A DNA stretch of 64,000 nucleotides, taken from NCBI GenBank assembly GCA_001600175.1, contig BCJC01000006.1, positions 697,968 through 761,967 on the forward strand. The letters are read 5' to 3'. This stretch comes from Erythrobasidium yunnanense (Eukaryota > Basidiomycota > Cystobasidiomycetes > Erythrobasidiales > Erythrobasidiaceae). Below, one piece after another: positions 56,331-64,000 of the stretch. Position numbers and translations under genes: made by a program. Each line of letters starts with the position of its first letter. The stretch's first letter is position 1. The notes under the pieces are model-generated. The model was not told where the DNA came from. It saw only the letters and a list, made by a program, of their open reading frames with translations, and did not search any database.

Positions 56331-59300
56331 ATGCATCTGGTTCCACGCGAAGTCGACAAGCTTCTTATCCATCAAGTCGGCTCGTTGGCACAGAAGAGAC
56401 TGGCTCGCGGACTCGCGCTCAATCTGACTGAAGCAACCGGCCTCATCTCCTGCGTATTGCACGAACTCGTTCGCGATGGAAAACACTCTGTCGCACAGCT
56501 TATGGGTGCATTGCCTATCCAGACAGCTCCCAGAATCTCCTTATCGCTAACCTGACGCCCAAAATACACGTGCATTCTTCACAGCTCTCGGAAAGACGAT
56601 TCTAGGAAGAAGACAGGTCTTACCATCAGTACCTTCCCAGCTACACGAGATCCAGATAGAAGGCACCTTTCCAGACGGGACTTTCCTGGTCACAGTGCAC
56701 GAACCGATCGCACGCAAAGATGGAGAACTCAAGCTCGCACTATATGGCAGCTTCCTTCCCGTGCCAGAGCTGTCAGTCTTTGGACCTGAGACGGAAGCCG
56801 AAGAGATTGTGCCTGGTCAGCTTATCGTCTGTCGCAAGAGAAAAGCGGAGACAGAAGACCTGTCCATCAAGCTGAACGCTGGACGACAGCGTACAAGGCT
56901 ACGCGCTACAAATAATGGCGACAGACCGGTGCAGATAGGCTCGCACTACCACTTCAGCGAGACCAATCGACAGCTCGAATTTGACCGAGGTCTGGCGCTA
57001 GGCATGAGACTGGATATAGCAGCAGGCACTGCTGTCAGATTCGAGCCTGGGGAAGCAAAGACAGTGACGCTGGTCAGGATCGGTGGTCGCCAGATAGTCA
57101 CCGGAGGGAACAATCTATTCAAAGCAGCTTTCGGCGAAGGGGTCAGAGAGCTCAAGAGTGCATACTGGCCGACTTTACGGGATACTTACGTGCAGAAGGT
57201 GGTGGAGATGGGCTTTGCTCACAAGGTACAAAGCGATATCACCCCATCTTCCGACATCAAGCCTTTCGAGATGAGCAGAGAAGGGTACGCGAGCATATAT
57301 GGACCAACAACCGGCGATAGGATAAGATTAGGAGACTCGGCTCTATGGATAGAAGTCGAGAAGGACTTGACATCCTACGGAGATGAATGCAAGTTTGGCG
57401 GAGGTGAGCATCTAATTGACCTTTTCAGTCAGACACCTTCGGCTAAACCGATGATTCACCAGGCAAAGTACTCCGTGAAGGAATGGGACAAGCTACCGGT
57501 CGACCCGATTCCGAGACTCTAGATCTCGTTATCATGAATGCCCTCATCGTCGACTGGAGCGGTATTTACAAAGCCGATATTGGTGTCAAGCATGGTTATA
57601 TCGTAGGTATTGGAAAGGCTGGGAACCCAGATGTCATGGATGGAGTGACGGAAGGAATGGTCGTAGGTGCGAACACGGAGGCTATCGCGGCCGAGAAAAT
57701 GATAGTCACGGCGGGCGCTCTGGATGCACATGTACATTGTAAGTCACCGATTTGCAAGTCTGGCGGATCTTTCGGATACTGAAGCCTTTCGTACCAGATA
57801 TATGTCCTCAGCTATGGACGGAAGCTCTTTCTTCAGGCATTACTACACTCGTCGGTGGAGGGTGAGCAGCATCATATGGTCTGCATATATTCCCTGCTTA
57901 CCGATGACTATCTTCAGTACTGGCCCTTCGGCAGGAACGAGCGCAACGACCTGTACACCAGGCAAGAACTATATACAAATGATTATGTCAGCCTTGGATG
58001 ATGTGCCTATCAACACCGGCAAGTGATCGAGTATTAGAGATCGGAATCGACGCTGACTGTTCATCGAATTAGTCATTACTGGAAAGGGCAACGATTCGGG
58101 CCCTGAAGGACTACGAGACCAGGTGAAAGCAGGCGTAGGCGGTCTCAAGCTCCATGAGGTATGTGTTATCAATTCTTGGCAGGCGAGTAAGCTGATCGAT
58201 TATGGGCGGCACCGTCAGGACTGGGGAAGTACACCCGCTGCCATCGATTCCTGCTTGACTATATGCGACGAATACGACATCGCCTGCAACATACATACAG
58301 ATACACTAAACGAGTCTGCATTCTGCGAAGGTGTGCTCTGCTGCTAATTACCTCCGTGGGAAACAGCTGAAGTTCTTTGGCAGACACCATGGCAGCGATC
58401 AACGGACGCACAATTCAGTTCTACCACGTCGAAGGCGCTGGAGGTGGTCATGCTCCCGACATCATCACAGCTTGTAGTGCACCGAATGTGCTGCCTTCTT
58501 CTACGAACCCTACGCGACCCTACTGCAAGAACACCTTGGACGAGCATCTAGATGTACGTATTTCCATTCTTCGCAATCGGAATAGATAACAAGTGCTGAT
58601 ACGTCCCGCTCGTACCAGATGCTCATGGTCTGTCATCATCTAGACAAGTCTATACCCGAAGATATTGCATTCGCAGAATCTCGTATCCGCGGCGAGACTG
58701 TAGCTGCTGAAGACGTACTTCATGATACTGGTGCAATTTCAATGATCAGCTCAGACTCGCAGGCTATGGGACGTAAGTCTGGCTTGCTTCTTCTACGAGG
58801 TAACAACTGCTCAGTGAGGTATTCAGGCATTGGCGAGGTCATCTCGAGGACATGGCGAACTGCAAGTAAGATGCGCAGCATGCGAGGACTTCTACCGGGC
58901 GACAAGGAAGGAAACGATAACAATCGAGTCAAGCGCTACGTTGCCAAGTACACTATTAACGTAGCCTTGACGCACGGCATATCGCATGTCGTCGGTGACA
59001 TCGCAGTCGGCAAGCTCGCAGACCTCGTTCTCTGGAAGCCGGCAACTTTCGGTGTCCGGCCTGAACAGGTCATCAAAGGCGGAGTGATAGCATGGGCGCA
59101 AATGGGAGATGCGAATGCTTCCATACCTACTGTCCAGCCAGTCATCTCAAGACCTATGTGGGGAAGCTTCCCGAAAGTAGCCGCTTCGAACTCCTTTAAC
59201 TTCGTCTCGCAAGTCTCGCTCGATAACGGTGAGCGTGTACTGTATGACGCTTCTTGACATCCTTGCTGACGAGACATATCGTATCAGGCAACATTGCCTC

Positions 59301-59493
59301 ATATGGCCTGAAGAAGCGATCTCTAGCTGTGAAAGGCTGCCGATCTGTCGGCAAGAAAGACATGAAGCACAATGGCGAGATGCCCAAGATTACTGTCGAT
59401 CCAGAAACATATCGAGTCGAGGCAGACGGAGAGCTTTGCACAGTAGAGCCTGCCACAACCCTGCCTTTGACACAAGCATACTTCCTGTTCTGA
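56331..59493 (+). CDS. Urease (fused gamma-beta-alpha single chain)
   Basis: This nickel enzyme hydrolyses urea to ammonia and carbamate in the cytosol. It is complete and shows the eukaryotic fusion order. The gamma part begins [20 protein letters not shown] and splices to [20 protein letters not shown]. The beta part includes [16 protein letters not shown] and [20 protein letters not shown]. The alpha part has [20 protein letters not shown]. Nickel and active-site residues are intact: DAHVH, the carbamylated Lys in [35 protein letters not shown] and the flap Cys/His in [20 protein letters not shown]. The end is [13 protein letters not shown] with the stop at 59493. There are about ten exons. 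Urease needs accessory metal-loading proteins encoded elsewhere. Confidence 0.95.
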
Positions 59494-59598
59494 CCCAAAT
59501 TTGACCGTCTCGGGTAATTACGATGTAGATTTGTGTAGCCGTAGCAATAGGTAGTAGAGGTGCAGCTTTGCGTCCCGGAACTGCCACGCTCGAGATCC

Positions 59599-61728
59599 TC
59601 AGTCTTCTTTCTTTTGCCGCATGCGCTCGCGGACAGGCAGGAAATTGGGTGCCAACCATCTTTCGCCTCTGTCTGATGCGTTCCAAGCTTGCTCAAAGAG
59701 TCGATTGAGGGCTCCGATGAAGAGATGCTCCAGCACCAGCCCTGGTGAGGGAAGACACATACGCAGACAGTCTGCACCCTTGCCTGGCGTCTCTATGACA
59801 TGTTGATGGTTATTTGGCCCTTTTTGAAAGCTTCTACTGCTCGCTCCGCCGACAAAGCCGCTCTTCCAGACATTGGTAGCACTCTCCATGTCTAGGAAGA
59901 CGATTCCGAGGTTTGGCAGGATATGATTGCGGACAAGATGATTTTGTATGATCACTTGGAGGTTGTAGACTAGACTTCGCATGTCAGTGAGCGGTGTCTT
60001 GTCGCCAAAAGCACTTTCGAAATTCGAAGAAGGAGCGAATATGGATTTGAGGGTAGGCTGTTCTCCAAGCAATGGATGGTTTTCTTCACCCTCGACTTCC
60101 ATATTTGATGAAGCACATTGTGGCTGCATTCCCCAGTTTCCGCGATAGATGATGAGATTATCTTGCGGAGCAGGCGGCGCTTTCAGGACATGAAGGCTTT
60201 CCATCAATTCAGGCAGCCAGACTTCCTCCGTGAGCGTAAAAGCCAGTTTCAGAGCTTTCTTGGCTTTCGTTTCTCCTTTCCATGTACCCGTCTCCAGGTC
60301 TGAAACTAGACGTGCTAAACGCTTTCCTCGAGAGCTGGCTGTATTTCTAGCTAGAGGAATGGGGACAGGAGCCTTCGATATGATGATGATATCGCTACGA
60401 CGACTGTCGGGTACGGCGTACATATTGACATCGCGGATTCCGGTATCAGGATGGATGAAACCTGGTTGATTGCGCGGATGAGAGGGAGAAGAGTTCAAGA
60501 AGAGAGAGTCGGATCTTCGATATCGTAAAATAGTGCCCCATGTCTTCTTTGCTTGTTCCGGTGTTTGATCTCTTTCAGCCTGACTATGGTTGTCCGGCTC
60601 TGGTAGAGATCGTTTGCGCAGCAAATCGCTCATGTCTGACCTTGTTGGTGGGTCCGGAAGCCTATCATAGACTCTTTGATCGTTCTTCCACATCTCCACA
60701 GTAGGGTCGTCCCTTGCCAAAGGTCCTCCACAGATACCGTGTTCTTTGCAGTATAAGTCACCATAGCAAGTGAGCGGAGTCTCGGACGTCCAGTCTAGAA
60801 GTAGATCATGTAGCAGATACTGAGTAGGTGCATCGCCGATCATGAGGATATGCTTGTGACGGAGGTATTTGCACAGCCCCTGCCTAGAGAGAGGCACTTC
60901 GGTAAGCTTCTTCGTTGGTGTCGGCGGTCTGCAGCTCTTCGAGGGTTTCCAACGCCATTTGAGCTCTGCTCGCACGTCCCATTCACTTCCCATCCTGTCC
61001 AACCGGCTGACTCGATAGAAAGCTTTATCGCATGTCGCATGTACAGAGGACTGCTTGTGTACCGGTAAGCTCATTTTTGACTTGTTGAATTGTTCTCCGT
61101 TCGGGTCGTATACCCATGATCCCTCTGCAGCTGTACAATCGAGGTACTCCTGAAGCTCCCTGGCCTCTTCTCCGGTATCTATGCCTGTGCCAGGTATGCC
61201 AGAAGGTATCTCGAGCTCTGTCTCTCCTTCTAGAAACCATGTCTTATATTGCTGAGCTGTGACGGCAGCCAGGTCGTCTAGGCCTTGCTGCCAGGTTTTG
61301 CGGAGAGGTGATTCCAGTCGCAAACCGTCAAGGGAGGGAAGACCTCCTTTGATGTGTACTTCAGGTACTTTCGGGGAGGTTGGTGACGCTACAGACTTGG
61401 AAGCCGGCTTCTTCTGCAGAAAAGCGTCGTGTAGGTTGGCTTCTTCCGTCGCATCAACGGGTGAGAGGTGTAGATCGTCACGAGCTTTACCAGAGGTTAC
61501 TTGAGCATTGATTGGATTGAAGTACGCGTTGCGGAACGAGTAGAAGAGCAGAGCCAGGAGAGCCAAGACCACCAGGATTCTCAGAACGAAGGCAGAGCTG
61601 TATGCGCGTTCATGCTTATTCCTTTTGGAAAGTGATATTGAGCTGACTCTATCGTGTCCCTTATGCCTGCGAACCTGTTTCAGCGATGTCTTCAAGCCTC
61701 AGCGCTTTCTGCCTCACCTCGACATCAT
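59599..61728 (-). CDS. Type II membrane PC-esterase-like (TBL-like) protein
   Basis: This has exon 1 of 11 bases (61728-61718) and a main exon 61666-59599, giving 692 residues. After MMSR a basic stretch is followed by one membrane anchor (FVLRILVVLALLALLFYS), so the bulk lies in the Golgi/secretory lumen. The lumenal part resembles the PC-esterase/trichome-birefringence-like family of polysaccharide or sugar O-acetyl/acyl transferases. It has paired cysteines near CTAAEGSWVYD, then LRHKHILMIGDAPTQYLLHD (usual position of the GDS motif) and a C-terminal GADCLRMCLPSPGLVLEHLF block (usual DxxH-W-C-LPG position). Here the GDS Ser is Ala and the DxxH His is Arg, so catalysis by the standard mechanism looks unlikely. 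Convergent with urease. Family assignment is by these two blocks and layout. Confidence 0.65.
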
Positions 61729-62083
61729 GGTATATTCGCAATGCCGTCAATGGACTAGGACAACTGCTGCGACTCATTGGATCTAATCTGAAAAAGATCT
61801 CTTCTGGTGCGACCTGTCTACATGTGATTGTTGCGAATCCAACCAAGGAGCAGCGAGCTTATCATGCCTACCTCTGGAAGAACGAAGAAAGCACCTCATC
61901 GCGACAATCCCATAATCTCCCTGCTGTCGACGAATGCTCCCATCTATGACTGACCGTCCTTTCACGAAAGCTGGCCGCGTACCGAACATCCTTAGTATTA
62001 TGCAGCATTTGTCTGTTTCAGCTCTGATAGGATCCACTGATGTCAAGAACCACCGACAAGCTGCAGGCAGCTGTATACTGATC
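61729..62083. promoter_or_regulatory. Divergent promoter region, 355 bases
   Basis: This lies between the starts of the PC-esterase-like gene (minus) and the DUF4112-like gene (plus). No obvious TATA box or repeat was seen. Several short open frames run across it in both directions and were treated as noise. Confidence 0.45.
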
Positions 62084-62962
62084 ATGTCAGACGAGGACTA
62101 CGAGCTAGGCCGGACCTACAACAAAAACTGGAAGAAAAATGTAGGCGGATGGACCCCACTGCTAGTACTTCAAGTCTGACCTGTTCTCTCAGCGCTCTAG
62201 ATCTATGCCGCCAGAGATCAAGCAGAACAAGATCCTCCGATCTCACTGGGTGTGTCTACCAGAGCAGCCGCATGCTAAGCTCATTCCCATTCATCCTTTA
62301 GGCAAACGTCAAGTTCTGGGCATTCGTAGTCGATGACTGCTATGGCGCGCCCCTCGTAGGCTTGGGTCAGTGTTCTACAACTTTTCAACCAAGCTGGAGA
62401 CTCACATTTTGCTTGCTTGCAGTGCCTGGCCTGGGAGATGCTGCTGCTGGAGCTATACTGCTCGTCGTCACCTTCTACTATTATAATGGCTTCATGAATG
62501 CATTGGATCGCCAGATGCGACTCGATTACGCGAACGATCCACAAATGCTGAAGGAATACGAGCGCATCAAGCGCAAGCATAACAAGGGTATACGTAAGAT
62601 CCAGAAGACTGGTATGGTCACAATTTGGCTGACTGTAATTTGCGTCTGCAGTCATCGCACTGTTCAAGAAGGTCACTATCGGTACAATTCCATTCGTAGG
62701 TGACTATCGGGCAGCGCAAAAGTATAGACCAGCTTCGAGGGCGTCACGTAACATTGGCAAAATGGTCATTGAGCTCTACGGATACGAGGGTGACGAAAAG
62801 CATGGGTTTCTGCATATGACATTCAGGCTGCCGCGCAGGCCGGGGAGAGCCAAGCAGAAGGAGTACAGCAACACTAATCGACCAACATACAGCAAGAGCC
62901 AGAGGAGTGCTGGGCGCTCCACCAAATCATCTAAGAAGAGCAAGCGCCGCAGAAGGTGGTAG
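62084..62962 (+). CDS. DUF4112-like membrane protein with basic tail
   Basis: The start ATG 62084 gives MSDEDYELGRTYNKNWKKN, and four introns are needed. Joined text continues RSRSMPPEIKQNKILRSHWA and NVKFWAFVVDDCYGAPLVGL, then VPGLGDAAAGAILLVVTFYY. The latter is the GLGD/hydrophobic helix pattern of DUF4112. It ends KKVTIGTIPFVGDYRAAQKY with an RASRN segment, again matching the family's GxxPxxGD and KxNRRN-like end. A Lys/Arg/Ser-rich tail (RSTKSSKKSKRRRRW) follows. DUF4112 proteins are small membrane proteins of bacteria and fungi with unknown role. The usual family range is 130-200 residues; this one is a little longer because of the tail. Confidence 0.72.
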
Positions 62963-63106
62963 TGGATTGAGATTTAAGGGGCATGCTAAGGCTGCGATAT
63001 AGCGTTGTCCTGCCTGGAGCCGTTCAATCTATATCGATAGTGCATCTGCCTTCCCAGATTGATGCGTGACTTTGCTCTTTCTTTGCACCACAACGAGATT
63101 CCAGCC

Positions 63107-64000
63107 ATGGTGACGGCGAAGCTGGGTGAGGGCTAATGCCAGAGATGCTAGAAGTAGCAAGCTGAGGAGAATCCATGTGACATCCAGCTGCAAGGCCTAC
63201 CGCGATTCTGCGTACAAATGCAGCGACGGGACAGAAGGCAAGCCTGATGCACATCTAAGCTAGAAAAGGGAGAAACAAGGGCTAATAGGAGAGCATATGA
63301 ACAGCGACACTCGTCCGACTTGGTCATCAAGAAGCTTACTGGCCGTCCTATCATCCGTTCTGGTCCAAGTAGGTTTCAGGCTATAGCAGCAAGTCCCGCA
63401 AGCCAGGAGCTCATTCCTTGATGCTTCTACAGCCGGGCGTATGTCACAGACTGGCCATGTAGCGACTGTCTTCGGATGCACTGGCTTCTTAGGACGATAC
63501 CTCGTACACAAGCTGGCAAAGAAGGGCACGCAGGTCGTGCTTCCGTACAGGGACGAGGATGAGAAGAGACATCTCAGAGTTATGGGTGTGTAACTCATCG
63601 TATAGTGGTCGTGCGAAATGCTAAACCAGGCTTGCTGCTGGCTGTCTGCAGGAGATCTTGGCCAGATTGTCCCTATGGTCGGCCTGCAAGCTTTGTGGAG
63701 TCACAGGAAGAAGACTAATATACTCTATACAGGAATGGGATATGCGTAACGACACTCAAATCGAAGAATGCGTGCGGCATTCCGACATCGTTTACAACTT
63801 GGTTGGCAGAGACTACGAGACAAAGCGAGTTCACATACTAGCTGTCATCCTGGAGTCTAGGACTAATCTCCATACGTATGCAGAAACTTCAAATTCCCTG
63901 AAGTGCATGTCGAAGGCGCTCGCCGTATCGCACGCATCTCAGCTCTTTCTGGCGTATCCCGCTTCGTACATGTTTCGCACCTGAACGCAGACCATAATTC
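63107..64000 (+). CDS. NDUFA9-like complex I 39/40 kDa subunit, 3' end missing
   Basis: This is an accessory subunit of mitochondrial NADH:ubiquinone oxidoreductase with a Rossmann (short-chain dehydrogenase-like) fold. The secure part begins [20 protein letters not shown] across an intron to [20 protein letters not shown], with [20 protein letters not shown] next. After further introns it reads [31 protein letters not shown] and [20 protein letters not shown], then [10 protein letters not shown] at the window end. The glycine-rich FGCTGFLG nucleotide-binding turn is intact. The start is tentative. ATG 63107 ([14 protein letters not shown]) gives a plausible mitochondrial targeting peptide if two short introns are removed, but other splice choices exist. 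Confidence 0.8.

Noticed and set aside
1-64000. Transposons, viral relics, CRISPR arrays, tRNA or rRNA genes
   Set aside because: No terminal repeats, reverse transcriptase, transposase, repeat-spacer array or tRNA/rRNA signature was recognised by reading. A covariance-model scan was not possible.

Overview
This window looks like a piece of a gene-dense nuclear chromosome from a basidiomycete fungus. It holds about 35 protein genes in 64 kb on both strands, most with several GT-AG introns of roughly 48-70 bases and intergenic gaps of only 100-700 bases. The fungal assignment rests on a DASH kinetochore subunit (DAD3), Pet127, a WSC-domain secreted protein, fungal DUF2421/FUSC-type transporters and a fused single-chain urease. 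A compact, early-diverging or yeast-like basidiomycete is likely. I cannot fix the species. Exon joins were worked out by hand from reading frame, splice signals and family conservation. For many genes the joined length divides exactly by three and ends at a natural stop.

Layout. 1-5657: two tandem aromatic-acid-exporter-like membrane proteins, the first cut by the window edge. 5746-15812: ING-type PHD chromatin protein, UPF0303 protein, queuosine salvage enzyme, a low-complexity protein, a nucleotide-sugar transporter, a secreted WSC protein and a CoA-binding protein. 15942-21679: mitochondrial Pet127 and, divergently, methylmalonate-semialdehyde dehydrogenase. 21763-26840: three genes I do not recognise. 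26995-30206: an SNM1/Artemis-type nuclease with C-terminal BRCT domains. 30500-34709: four tandem paralogues of an unrecognised Ser-rich protein family with an invariant CxxC ... CEHD signature; two of the copies look frame-broken. 35002-40785: DAD3, PXMP4, HSBP1, SDE2 and LAS1. 41568-48234: a strongly codon-biased sugar transporter, an auxin-efflux-carrier-like protein and a membrane-anchored GH5 glucanase. 48478-55739: a CRAL-TRIO lipid-transfer protein, CWC15 and two tandem GH105-like secreted hydrolases. 56331-64000: complete urease, a PC-esterase-like type II membrane protein with altered catalytic motifs, a DUF4112-like membrane protein and the start of complex I NDUFA9.

Functional themes are ordinary housekeeping (splicing: CWC15, SDE2; rRNA processing: LAS1; mitochondria: Pet127, MMSDH, NDUFA9; chromosome biology: DAD3, ING, SNM1) mixed with cell-wall and secretory genes (GH5, WSC, GH105 pair, PC-esterase-like, sugar transporters). 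No operon-like logic is expected. Many neighbours are divergent pairs sharing 250-600 base promoter regions. The least explained part is 21.7-34.8 kb, where lineage-specific genes cluster around the tandem CxxC/CEHD family. I saw no transposon, viral element, CRISPR array, tRNA or rRNA.
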